Positions 6,978 through 13,399 of a stretch of DNA of 64,000 nt are shown in pieces. The DNA comes from a virus. The stretch lies in the IMG/VR virus record IMGVR_UViG_3300032180_000006, positions 1 through 64,000 of that record. One strand, 5' to 3'. Position numbers and translations under genes: made by a program. Within the stretch, counting starts at the first letter, position 1; every line of letters starts with the position of its first letter. The notes beneath the pieces are model-generated. The model was not told the origin of the DNA and did not search any database. It worked only from the letters and a program-made list of their open reading frames with translations.

Positions 6978-7193
6978 TTACGTACCTGTGATTAAGGTGA
7001 TGCGCCGCTTAACGCTGTCATCTTCAATTTGCAGCGCCTCAACCACATCATTGACGCACTCGTATAAGCGTTCTCTAACTTCCGTTTTGCTGAGTTTACT
7101 GGTGGGCTGGTCAGCGACAATACTGGCAAGCGCTGCGCCTGCATTGGCTACGCAGTCGTAAAAACTGCGTTCACGTTTACTACCGTCGGGCAT
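6978..7193 (-). CDS. Hypothetical protein
   Basis: Start at MPDGSKRERSFYDCV with AGGAGAAGGG upstream. The 71 residues are mostly helical (CVANAGAALASIVADQP, EVRERLYECVNDVVEAL) with two cysteines. No family recognised. It sits in the block of single genes flanked by structured spacers. Confidence 0.6.
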   Translation of the reverse strand: MPDGSKRERSFYDCVANAGAALASIVADQPTSKLSKTEVRERLYECVNDVVEALQIEDDSVKRRITLITGT

Positions 7194-7208
7194 TTCCCTT
7201 CTCCTGTT

Positions 7209-7277
7209 CTGCCTCATGGCGGACTTGGAACCGCCTGTGTGCATTACAACCCGGCACGAAACCGGGCTGTCCTCTGC
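7209..7277 (-). repeat. Repeated structured spacer, copy D
   Basis: Shares CTGCCTCATG, GACTTGG, GTGTGCATTACA and CCTCTGC with copy E. Two hairpins: GGCGG/CCGCC around an 8-base loop (7218-7235) and CCCGG/CCGGG (7250-7266). The first stem differs from copy E by paired changes that keep pairing. Confidence 0.7.
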
Positions 7278-7493
7278 TTAGGCAATAGGCTCCAGCGTTA
7301 CCTTGAACCCGCTTACTGCATCGGGGTCAATACCAGCTTTGAGCATAGCAGCTTTGCTGACGTAGATACTGGTCAGCGCTGGGTCCTTGGCACCTTGCTC
7401 GGCGTCAAAGCGAACACTGTGCTTCTTCTCAATGCGAACGGGCAATAACTGAACGATGGATTTCGCTGTTATCGTACCCTGTTTAGTAGCCAT
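7278..7493 (-). CDS. Hypothetical protein
   Basis: The 71-residue product has a beta-rich, charged sequence (TITAKSIVQLLPVRIEKKH, then SIYVSKAAMLKAGIDPDAV) resembling a small single-domain protein. Unknown function. It is flanked on both sides by structured spacers D and E. Confidence 0.6.
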   Translation of the reverse strand: MATKQGTITAKSIVQLLPVRIEKKHSVRFDAEQGAKDPALTSIYVSKAAMLKAGIDPDAVSGFKVTLEPIA

Positions 7494-7506
7494 GATTGGC
7501 CTCCAT

Positions 7507-7572
7507 CTGCCTCATGCGCGACTTGGGACGCGCTCTGTGCATTACAGCCCGGTTCGCGGGCTGCCCTCTGCT
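7507..7572 (-). repeat. Repeated structured spacer, copy E
   Basis: Same plan as copy D: GCGCG/CGCGC around an 8-base loop (7516-7533), GCATTACA, AGCCCG/CGGGCT (7546-7562), then CCTCTGC. The stems differ in sequence from copy D but still pair. Confidence 0.7.
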
Positions 7573-7833
7573 TTATGCTGCTGTGATGGGTTTGAATTCT
7601 AGCGCCGCGCATGTATCACAATCATTGCGCCGTTCATGTTGCGCATGTATCAGTAGGCTTTGGATTGACGTATCGCCGTTGAACCATTGCTCACAGTGTG
7701 TGCACTGATAGCGCTTAACGCCATCGTTGCGGTTTTCAAGTTCAAAGTGCGCGCCAAGGTGCAGCGCCAGCGTTTCGAATTCTGCCAGCGTTACAGTGCG
7801 CAAACGCACATTGTAATTGATAGTTGGTGGCAT
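7573..7833 (-). CDS. Zinc-finger-like phage protein, paralogue of 5737-6129
   Basis: Start at MPPTINYNVRLRTV with AAAAAGGAG upstream; earlier codons are repeat B. The 86 residues contain LAEFETLALHLGAHFE, then YQCTHC, SLLIHAQHER and CDTC, a plausible Cys2His2 plus extra CxxC arrangement. It matches the C-terminal part of 5737-6129 in order and spacing. Confidence 0.65.
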   Translation of the reverse strand: MPPTINYNVRLRTVTLAEFETLALHLGAHFELENRNDGVKRYQCTHCEQWFNGDTSIQSLLIHAQHERRNDCDTCAALEFKPITAA

Positions 7834-7850
7834 TTCTGTTCTCCTTTTTA

Positions 7851-7917
7851 GCGTTGCAGGGCTTGCAACCTGCATGCCGCATTGCGCGGGCAGCGCCCGC
7901 GTGCTCTGCGCTTACCT
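7851..7917 (-). repeat. Repeated structured spacer, copy B
   Basis: Exact 33-bp repeat at 7851-7883, then the stem CGCGGGC/GCCCGCG around AGC, then TGCTCTGC. Same position relative to genes as copies A and C. Confidence 0.8.
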
Positions 7918-7918
7918 T

Positions 7919-8545
7919 TTACATACCCAGCTTGCCCGCGCACTCCGGGCCGAAACCGCTGGCTACACTTTCAGGAACGGTGAGCGTTCGCCCGCATCTG
8001 CCGCACTTGCCCGCGTGCCATATTTCAAGCTCGGCGGGCAGTATGCCACCTACCAGTCGGCGCAGACTCCATGCCAACGCCTTAACAGGTATGCTGTCAT
8101 TGTTCATGTGGCTCTTGCGGGTAAGCTGGAAGACGTTGTGCTTAATCATGCCGATGTAGACATAATCGCCCGTGTTGTCCGGGCCACTTAGCAGGCTGAC
8201 AAAGTACACCACACCGTTGTTCGCGTAGGCTGGGTTGTCCTTGGCACGGCGCACCTTATAGGTATACCGTGCGCCCGTGGCTTTGCTGCGCAGCGTGAAG
8301 GTAGCGTTGCCGCCTGTAATGAACTGCAACGCTCGCTGTGCTGTGCTCAGGTGGGCAGGGCCAACACCATCTAACGGTAACTGCTGCGCAGGTGCAGGCG
8401 GCACCATACGGTCAAATTCGTTGTCTGTGTCGTCAACCGCCATAGCGGGCTTTGCAGGTTTCCTGCGTGTCATGTCGGCTTGTGTGGTGTTAGCCATGCG
8501 CGTATAGAACGGTGCTTCGTTGACGTTGTGGTAACGGCGGGTCAT
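7919..8545 (-). CDS. DUF6011-like protein with C-terminal zinc knuckle
   Basis: Start at MTRRYHNVNEAPFYT with AAAGGAG upstream. The 208-residue product has a disordered N-terminus, a beta-rich middle (GNATFTLRSKATGARYTYKV, GVVYFVSLLSGPDNTGDYVY, IGMI) and a C-terminal CGRCGRTLTVPESVASGFGP followed by EC, the pattern of the DUF6011 zinc knuckle found in many phage and plasmid proteins. Zinc binding through four cysteines is likely. Its biochemical role is not known. Confidence 0.7.
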   Translation of the reverse strand: MTRRYHNVNEAPFYTRMANTTQADMTRRKPAKPAMAVDDTDNEFDRMVPPAPAQQLPLDGVGPAHLSTAQRALQFITGGNATFTLRSKATGARYTYKVRRAKDNPAYANNGVVYFVSLLSGPDNTGDYVYIGMIKHNVFQLTRKSHMNNDSIPVKALAWSLRRLVGGILPAELEIWHAGKCGRCGRTLTVPESVASGFGPECAGKLGM

Positions 8546-8562
8546 GGTAAATCTCCTTTGGA

Positions 8563-8655
8563 GCGTTGCAGGGCTTGCAACCTGCATGCCGCATTACAGC
8601 AGCCAAGCCCAGCGAGCAGGGAGTGATGTGCTGGGCTTGGTAACTACTGTGCTCT
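8563..8655 (-). repeat. Repeated structured spacer, copy C
   Basis: Exact 33-bp repeat at 8563-8595, GCATTACAG as in copy A, then an 11-bp stem CCAAGCCCAGC/GCTGGGCTTGG, then TGCTCTGC. Lies upstream of the DUF6011-like gene. Confidence 0.8.
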
Positions 8656-8660
8656 GCGAA

Positions 8661-8897
8661 CTACGCGGCCAGCTTAACCAGCTTGGACGCCACAGCAAAG
8701 CGGATGAAGCTGTTGTCCGCGCCGACTTTCTTCAGCTTTGGAATGGCCTTATCGGTGGTCTTGCTGGTCAGGATGATGTCCATGCCCTTCTGCCGCTTGG
8801 TACCCTTGCGAGCACCGTGTTCGCGGTTGATGACGACGATTTTCTTGCCAGTGTAACGACCAACGGAACGACGAGCAACTTTCTTTGAGTTTTTCAT
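8661..8897 (-). CDS. Small basic protein, stand-alone copy of the C-terminal domain of 3154-3987
   Basis: The 78 residues run MKNSKKVARRSVGRYTGKK then IVVINREHGARKGTKRQKG and DIILTSKTTDKAIPKL. Almost every position from GKKI to the end has an identical or similar residue in the C-terminus of 3154-3987. Very basic, so nucleic acid binding is possible. About 110 bases upstream hold a short hairpin (CACGGC/GCCGTG) and no gene. Confidence 0.65.
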   Translation of the reverse strand: MKNSKKVARRSVGRYTGKKIVVINREHGARKGTKRQKGMDIILTSKTTDKAIPKLKKVGADNSFIRFAVASKLVKLAA

Positions 8898-9009
8898 TTT
8901 TGTTTATCCTTTTCTTAGTTGAATTTCTGCGGCTGGTACCTTATACCTGAGCTCATCAGTGCCTGATTTTACAGGCAGACACGGCGCAATGCCGTGTTTC
9001 GCTCTTTTT

Positions 9010-9111
9010 CTAGAGCCATAGAAGACGGCGCAGGTAGTGCGCAAAGCCCGCTAAGTCTGTACACAGACCGCGAGCAAAGTTTTGAGCGTAAAGCGCAAAT
9101 CCTCGTGCCAT
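9010..9111 (-). CDS. Possible 33-residue peptide
   Basis: The frame MARGFALYAQNFARGLC... is preceded by GGAGGCGGCAAGAA, the same 5' sequence as the next gene upstream (9139-9372), so the two leaders are duplicates. The product is amphipathic with YLRRLLWL at its end. Small size keeps confidence low. Confidence 0.4.
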   Translation of the reverse strand: MARGFALYAQNFARGLCTDLAGFAHYLRRLLWL

Positions 9112-9138
9112 TTCTTGCCGCCTCCTTAACGGTTTCAC

Positions 9139-9372
9139 TTACGCAATGCGAACCATTGCAATCAGCAGTTCGTTCGGTGTGCCTTTAGCGTAATCCAACC
9201 ATTTGCCATCTTGCAGGCGTTGTGTGTACAGCATGACTTGTCCTTGACTGTCTACGTAGCTCGCACCTTGCGAAATACGATAACGGCCAGTACGGTCGTG
9301 CGTCAGTGCAAACTCTTGCGGAAATTTGCCCATCGCTTCTAAAATCTTAAGGTCGTCATTTTCATGCCACAT
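9139..9372 (-). CDS. Hypothetical protein behind a long structured leader
   Basis: Start at MWHENDDLKILEAMGKF, with GGAGG eleven bases before; the longer frame upstream runs through a perfect inverted repeat and is rejected. The 77-residue product is beta-rich after a short helix (ALTHDRTGRYRISQGASYVD, VMLYTQRLQDGKWLDY). Unknown function. Its expression is probably controlled by the leader RNA in front of it. Confidence 0.6.
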   Translation of the reverse strand: MWHENDDLKILEAMGKFPQEFALTHDRTGRYRISQGASYVDSQGQVMLYTQRLQDGKWLDYAKGTPNELLIAMVRIA

Positions 9373-9715
9373 TTCTTGCCGCCTCCTAGCGGTTTGCAGC
9401 ACCTTATACAAGGTTGCCGTGCTTTCGCGGCAATCGCGCTGCATTTCATGCAGTGTATAAGGTGCTGCAAACCGCTACGGGTTGCGCCTTGGCTAAAGTG
9501 CCGCCCGCTCGGCTGGGCATTGCGTGTACATCCGCTTTTATGCGCGTTACACGTCGCAGCCTGCTTCGCAGGTGGTTGGTACTTTGCCAAGGGCTTGTGG
9601 AGGCGGTGGCTTGCGCGCTTGAAAACCGCCGTAGCTTTCGGGCTGGCCCTCTGCAAGTGCGTTGCAGTTTAACCGTTTAACTCCGCCTGCCCTGTGTTGT
9701 CAATGAACTGTTACT
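9373..9715 (-). ncRNA. Long structured leader RNA, no gene
   Basis: This is the stretch between the promoter at 9722-9750 and the ATG at 9372. It holds a perfect 24-bp inverted repeat with two hairpins in its loop (9387-9477), a second closed multibranch fold (9488-9591: CTTGGC and AAAGT pairing with ACTTT and GCCAAG, enclosing GCCC/GGGC and CCTGC-TTC-GCAGG), and GGCGGT/ACCGCC (9602-9630). Open frames here on both strands are produced by the repeats. It may be a riboregulator or a stand-alone RNA. Confidence 0.55.
9387..9477 (-). repeat. Perfect 24-bp inverted repeat forming a three-way junction
   Basis: Arms 9387-9410 and 9454-9477 are exact reverse complements (first arm TAGCGGTTTGCAGCACCTTA then TACA). 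The 43-base loop contains TTGCCG/CGGCAA (9414-9433) and CTGCAT-TTC-ATGCAG (9439-9453). The fold ends one base before the ribosome binding site of 9139-9372. Confidence 0.9.
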
Positions 9716-9721
9716 GCACAT

Positions 9722-9750
9722 AATGTACGCCTGTAGTTACAGGCATGCAA
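9722..9750 (-). promoter_or_regulatory. Candidate promoter with palindromic spacer (P3)
   Basis: Minus strand: TTGCAT, 17 bases GCCTGTAACTACAGGCG, TACATT. The spacer is a palindrome built on TGTAACTACA, which recurs in the promoters at 25776 and 28419 and, as a one-mismatch copy, at 10412. Confidence 0.55.
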
Positions 9751-9766
9751 GCAAAAAGTGAAAAAT

Positions 9767-9787
9767 AGGCCTGACTTTATCAGACCT
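9767..9787 (-). terminator. Rho-independent terminator after 9800-9973
   Basis: Minus strand AGGTCTGA-TAAAG-TCAGGCCT, 8 bp with one mismatch, followed by ATTTTTCACTTTTT. It closes the short operon 9800-10391. Confidence 0.65.
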
Positions 9788-9799
9788 GTTTTCAATCAC

Positions 9800-9973
9800 T
9801 TAGGCAGCGCGTACGAAAACTGACGCAACCCAGCACGGCGGGCTTAGTCGCAGGCGGGCTGCATTAATGGCGCGCACATCTTCACCATATCGTAACAGAG
9901 TTTGCGTCTGTGCGATGCCCAGTTGTTGCCAGTGCCACCAGCTTTGTGACGCAACAAAATATTCTGTCTTCAT
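9800..9973 (-). CDS. Small protein of unknown function
   Basis: Start at MKTEYFVASQSWWHWQQLG; its ATG overlaps the TAA of the upstream gene. The 57 residues are rich in tryptophan and aromatic residues at the start and end with a hydrophobic PPCWVASVFVRAA. Last gene before a terminator. Confidence 0.55.
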   Translation of the reverse strand: MKTEYFVASQSWWHWQQLGIAQTQTLLRYGEDVRAINAARLRLSPPCWVASVFVRAA

Positions 9974-10200
9974 TATTTCACCGCCGTAACGCAACTGATA
10001 GCCGTACCACCATCTGCAAAGTTGGCGACAATAGCGTAACAGCGTGTATGCGTTTCGCGATCTTCAACGAACAATAAGGTGTGAGTGTGGTTCGTCCATT
10101 CAACATTGACCCACAATTTTGAAACCGCTTGCGACAAACCAAGGTTAAATGCCGCCAGCAGCCCAACAGCTACCCATATTCCTATAACAAATTTTTTCAT
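9973..10200 (-). CDS. Small exported or membrane protein
   Basis: The 75-residue product has MKKFVIGIWVAVGLLAAFNL, a basic start plus hydrophobic segment typical of a signal anchor or signal peptide, then a beta-rich part with two cysteines (TRCYAIV, ISCVTAVK) that could form a disulfide if exported. Unknown function. Coupled to both neighbours by overlapping start and stop codons. Confidence 0.6.
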   Translation of the reverse strand: MKKFVIGIWVAVGLLAAFNLGLSQAVSKLWVNVEWTNHTHTLLFVEDRETHTRCYAIVANFADGGTAISCVTAVK

Positions 10201-10391
10201 GCTGCGCTCCCTTTCTTTAGTTCTTCATTACTTGTCAGCGCGTAGTTTCTTAAGCGATGCTGTATGTACAGCAAAAATCGTTCCTCCAAGTCCCTGATAT
10301 TGTTCGAACGTGGTTCGGCGTTTGCCTGTACTTCCAAGGTGTACTTGGTAGCAAGATACAGCAGATGGTCTAATACGCGCCTGTCGTCCAC
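10197..10391 (-). CDS. Hypothetical helical protein, GTG start
   Basis: Begins with GTG at 10391 (product MDDRRVLDHLLYLATKY, 64 residues), AGAGG nine bases before it and a good promoter about 20 bases before that. Predicted helical with LEERFLLYIQHRLRNYAL. First gene of a three-gene unit ending at the 9767 terminator. Confidence 0.55.
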   Translation of the reverse strand: MDDRRVLDHLLYLATKYTLEVQANAEPRSNNIRDLEERFLLYIQHRLRNYALTSNEELKKGSAA

Positions 10392-10411
10392 CGTCTTTTA
10401 CCTCTACCAGT

Positions 10412-10440
10412 ATTATACCTTTATAACTACACCATTGCAA
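10412..10440 (-). promoter_or_regulatory. Strong candidate promoter (P1)
   Basis: Minus strand TTGCAA, 17 bases TGGTGTAGTTATAAAGG, TATAAT. The spacer carries GTGTAGTTATA, one mismatch from the TGTAGTTACA element of the other promoters. It drives 10197-10391 and lies just after the helicase stop. Confidence 0.65.
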
Positions 10441-10445
10441 TAGAT

Positions 10446-12035
10446 CTATGGTGTCTGGTGGCGCACCTTAATATACGTGCGTAGAGCCTGCATCAACCCG
10501 CGCTGTGTGCGTTCTTTGCTGCGCATGGCGCGCAGTTTACTTTCATCTACGGTGTCGCGGGCTATAAAGTGGTGGACGATCACGTGGCCGTGCTTGTTAC
10601 CCTGCCTGCGCACGCGGCGGATAAACTGGTCGTAGTTTTCAAAGTCCCAAGGCACGGTATAGAACGCTACGTGCTGGCACTGACCTTCTTGCAGATTAAG
10701 CCCATGCGCTACGCTGGCGACGTTACAGGCGAACAGCGACAGCTTATTGCCGTTCCACTGCTGTATGATGCGCCGCGCATCGTCGGGCTTGACACCACCT
10801 TTAATGTATGGCGTCCGCGGGAACGCGGTCAGTATGCGTTCCAGGTCATGGTCAAACTCAAAGCCCAGCAGCAGCGGCACACCTTGCAGTTCTTCAACTA
10901 GATCTACCAGTGCCTCGGTCTTGGCATTGTGCAGCAATTTACTGATGCGGTTGATGCGCTCGTTTTTCAGTTCGTTAATATAGATTCCGCCGCTGGCAAC
11001 TTGACAGCATTTCATACTGGCGACGGCTGCGTTCACGGCGGTAACTACGCTGCGATCTTCCAGTTCAGCTATCATTTCATCTTCAAGGTCATCGTAAATT
11101 TTGCGCGCTGCTGGTGGCAGTGCCACGCGAATAATGTTCGGTACTTCCTTGGGTACCTTGAGGTACTCATTTTCATCCAGACTTAGCACCAGCGGCTTGA
11201 TGGCGCGCTGGATTGCCTTTTCGCCGCCCTGCTTCAATCGCCAGTTGTACACGATTGGCCCGCTGCCTCCAGCGGGTATAAAATAATTCATGCGGAAATG
11301 CGTTATGTATTCGCCCAGCGCCTTTCCTAAGTCTAGAATGTAGATTTGCCCAAACAAATCCATGTACCCATTAGGATTCGGGCTGCCTGTAAGTATCCAG
11401 CGTCGTTGGAAACGTGATAAGAACGGCTTCAGCAGCTTGAACCGCCGTGTTCGCGTGTGTTTGAACTTACTGCTTTCATCAATGATCAGCAATTCAGGCT
11501 TGATTATATTGAACGGTGACTGCCCGGTGCGATTGGCAAAGAACCACGGCAACCCATCAGGATTGATAATGTACACATCCGCGTCCGTATTAACGGCATC
11601 GTCCTTGTTATCGCCGTGCAGTATGTTCCAACGCAGGTGGCTGAACTGTTTCCACTGGTCAATCTGCACGGGCCATACTTCATACGCTGGCCGCAAAGGC
11701 GGCACCACCAGCGCACGACGAATCAGTTTATTTTTCAGCAGTATGTCTAGTGCTTTTAACGCGATGCTGGTTTTTCCCAGTCCTGGGTCTAAGAACAGAC
11801 CTGCGCTGCATTGTTTTAGCAGGAACTGCACTGCCATTTTTTGATACGGGTGTGGTATCCAATCCTGTTGCAAAAATGTATTTTCTGGCATCAAGTTCGT
11901 GGGTAAATCTTCTTGGTACGATTTTGGCAAAAGCGTCGCTGATTGTTTTTGCGAAGAACTTGCCTTCTTTTTCTCTTCTAAGTAATTCCTTGAGATAGGC
12001 AATGGCTTTGTCTTTGTTGTCAAAATAGGTGACAT
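10446..12035 (-). CDS. SNF2-family (SF2) DNA helicase/translocase
   Basis: The 529-residue product has HPYQKMAVQFLLKQC (Q-like motif) near residue 61, Walker A DPGLGKT near 83, LLIIDESSKFKHTRTRRFK (motif II DESS) near 180, RWILTGSPNPNGYMDLFG (motif III) near 212, and in the second RecA lobe QFIRRVRRQGNKHGHVIVHH (motif VI-like) near 480. This fits phage helicases of the SNF2 class that work on forked or branched DNA in replication and recombination. The neighbour is a VRR-NUC nuclease, a common partner. The first 48 residues overlap the nuclease reading frame and are low complexity, so the real start may be the methionine at 11891. Confidence 0.88.
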   Translation of the reverse strand: MSPILTTKTKPLPISRNYLEEKKKASSSQKQSATLLPKSYQEDLPTNLMPENTFLQQDWIPHPYQKMAVQFLLKQCSAGLFLDPGLGKTSIALKALDILLKNKLIRRALVVPPLRPAYEVWPVQIDQWKQFSHLRWNILHGDNKDDAVNTDADVYIINPDGLPWFFANRTGQSPFNIIKPELLIIDESSKFKHTRTRRFKLLKPFLSRFQRRWILTGSPNPNGYMDLFGQIYILDLGKALGEYITHFRMNYFIPAGGSGPIVYNWRLKQGGEKAIQRAIKPLVLSLDENEYLKVPKEVPNIIRVALPPAARKIYDDLEDEMIAELEDRSVVTAVNAAVASMKCCQVASGGIYINELKNERINRISKLLHNAKTEALVDLVEELQGVPLLLGFEFDHDLERILTAFPRTPYIKGGVKPDDARRIIQQWNGNKLSLFACNVASVAHGLNLQEGQCQHVAFYTVPWDFENYDQFIRRVRRQGNKHGHVIVHHFIARDTVDESKLRAMRSKERTQRGLMQALRTYIKVRHQTP

Positions 12036-12252
12036 CGTAACCTAGTTTCTTTAGAATACTGATGGTGTGCTGCTGTAAACGTCTAGGTTTCTTACCCGGT
12101 CGCTTGAACTCCATTAAGCAGGGGCGACCGCCCGGTATAAAGAAAATTCTATCTGTGTACCCGCGTCTGCCCAGCACGTTCAGCTTTAAGTGCAGCAGCC
12201 CGCACGCATCAGCCCAGTGGCACACGGGCTTTTCAATGTTGTGTTCAAGCAT
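11728..12252 (-). CDS. VRR-NUC domain nuclease; long 3' overlap with helicase
   Basis: Residues 1-95 form a VRR-NUC fold: KPVCHWADACGLLHLKL, then GYTDRIFFIPGGRPCLMEFK with RPG, giving the D and ExK residues of the PD-(D/E)xK site, then RRLQQHTISILKKLGYDVTY. These phage enzymes cut branched or flap DNA. The frame continues about 80 codons past the domain over the helicase gene in another frame, where the sequence is no longer domain-like. Either the original stop was lost or a frameshift links the two; the conserved part alone is about 12,252 down to 11,960. Confidence 0.75.
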   Translation of the reverse strand: MLEHNIEKPVCHWADACGLLHLKLNVLGRRGYTDRIFFIPGGRPCLMEFKRPGKKPRRLQQHTISILKKLGYDVTYFDNKDKAIAYLKELLRREKEGKFFAKTISDAFAKIVPRRFTHELDARKYIFATGLDTTPVSKNGSAVPAKTMQRRSVLRPRTGKNQHRVKSTRHTAEK

Positions 12253-12253
12253 G

Positions 12254-12457
12254 CTAATCTTTCAATTCTTTGGCAAGTTCCAGCAAAGCATACCACTGGT
12301 TACTGTCAAATGAAATGCCGATCTTGTTATCAATATACACAGATACTACGTTCACTGTACGATGGCTAACTAAATGCATGGTGTGTCCGGGACATCCTTC
12401 TCTTACGCAATCGTCCACACAGCGGTATTGAATCTTTGATGTAGTTTTCGTAGACAT
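12254..12457 (-). CDS. Hypothetical protein
   Basis: A 67-residue product with CVDDCVREGCPGHTMHL, three cysteines and histidines that could bind a metal, followed by a beta hairpin and helix (VSVYIDNKIGISF, WYALLELAKEL). It overlaps the nuclease gene upstream and lies two bases from the next. Unknown. Confidence 0.55.
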   Translation of the reverse strand: MSTKTTSKIQYRCVDDCVREGCPGHTMHLVSHRTVNVVSVYIDNKIGISFDSNQWYALLELAKELKD

Positions 12458-13197
12458 TAAAATTTACACGGTCCATTCTTTGATTTGCTGAAGAAGCACC
12501 ACCTGCAATGATTGCCGGGTTTCGGCGCAAAACGTCTATCGCGAAACATCGGCACTGTGCGCGTGAGCCACTGCTGCTTCAATTCATCAAGCTGGTCGGC
12601 TGTGTAATCATCTTCATGTTTATCACCGCTGTCGGCGTACCAGTGCGCAACCTGCACAGCAGCGGCATCAGGGTACATAAGCATCGCGCCCAACGCATAC
12701 AAATCGCGCTGCATTTTGTGTTCTTCGGCGTGCACCTTACCTGTCTTGTAGTCAATGATGACGACCGTAGTTTGATTGGTAAAACCGTGTGTTCTGCTGC
12801 CTACAGGTTTTTTAGCCACTTCAAGATAGTGAACGTCTACCTTGATGCGCAACCACGCACGCGGCATATCAAACCAGTCACAGCTTTCCCAATCGCGTGT
12901 AAAAGCCCATTGCTGCTCTGTTAATGCTTTGCGCCTGCGCAGGTCATTGATTTCTTTTTTGAACACATCAAGTTCTTTTGGAAACGTCTTCAAATTGCCG
13001 CTTACATACTTGTCCGCGTTTTTATGCACGGCGTCGCCATGCGCGCCGCTAGGACTGTCGGGTTCTTTTATTTTATCTACGTGTTTATAGCGTGCTTGCG
13101 CAGGGCAGTTGGTATAATCCTTCCAACGACTAAATGACCACGCCAGCATCTGAAGAACCTTGTTGACGGTTTTCTTTCCTTTAACGATTCTGGTCAT
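12457..13197 (-). CDS. PD-(D/E)xK nuclease, RecB/Cas4-like
   Basis: The 246-residue protein has SFSRWKDYTNCPAQARYKHV near residue 20, GAHGDAVHKNADKYV near 50 (the conserved His), a D in LRIKVDVHYLEV near 120, and VVIIDYKTGK near 145, the DxK part of the active site, followed by QRDLYALGAML. Three cysteines near the end (CRWC and GPC) with the early NCPA cysteine match the four-cysteine iron-sulfur clamp of Cas4 and AddB nucleases. Likely a 5'-3' or end-processing exonuclease in replication or recombination next to the DNA polymerase. Confidence 0.85.
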   Translation of the reverse strand: MTRIVKGKKTVNKVLQMLAWSFSRWKDYTNCPAQARYKHVDKIKEPDSPSGAHGDAVHKNADKYVSGNLKTFPKELDVFKKEINDLRRRKALTEQQWAFTRDWESCDWFDMPRAWLRIKVDVHYLEVAKKPVGSRTHGFTNQTTVVIIDYKTGKVHAEEHKMQRDLYALGAMLMYPDAAAVQVAHWYADSGDKHEDDYTADQLDELKQQWLTRTVPMFRDRRFAPKPGNHCRWCFFSKSKNGPCKF

Positions 13198-13399
13198 TTA
13201 ATCGCCTTTCAATTTTTGGCAGCGCTGAAATAACAGATTCAGACCATTCTGTAACTGCTACCAACACGGCGCACGCTTCTAATATGCGTACAGCTAAGCG
13301 ATCAGGATGCGACGATGTTGGATTTTTGATTTCTGGTGTTTGTTGTACTAAGTGAATTTGTGCAAATCGCAATTTTAGGTACGGATCTTGTCTATCCAT
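13181..13399 (-). CDS. Hypothetical protein
   Basis: A 72-residue helical product (RLAVRILEACAVLVAVTEW) that overlaps the nuclease by 17 bases and is joined to the polymerase stop. No family recognised. Its place between polymerase and nuclease suggests an accessory replication role, which is inference. Confidence 0.55.
   Translation of the reverse strand: MDRQDPYLKLRFAQIHLVQQTPEIKNPTSSHPDRLAVRILEACAVLVAVTEWSESVISALPKIERRLNDQNR

Noticed and set aside
9364-9680. Plus-strand frames of 102 and 88 codons and a minus-strand frame of 105 codons.
   Set aside because: They run through the perfect inverted repeat and other stems, so their sequence is a product of RNA-like structure; no ribosome binding sites.
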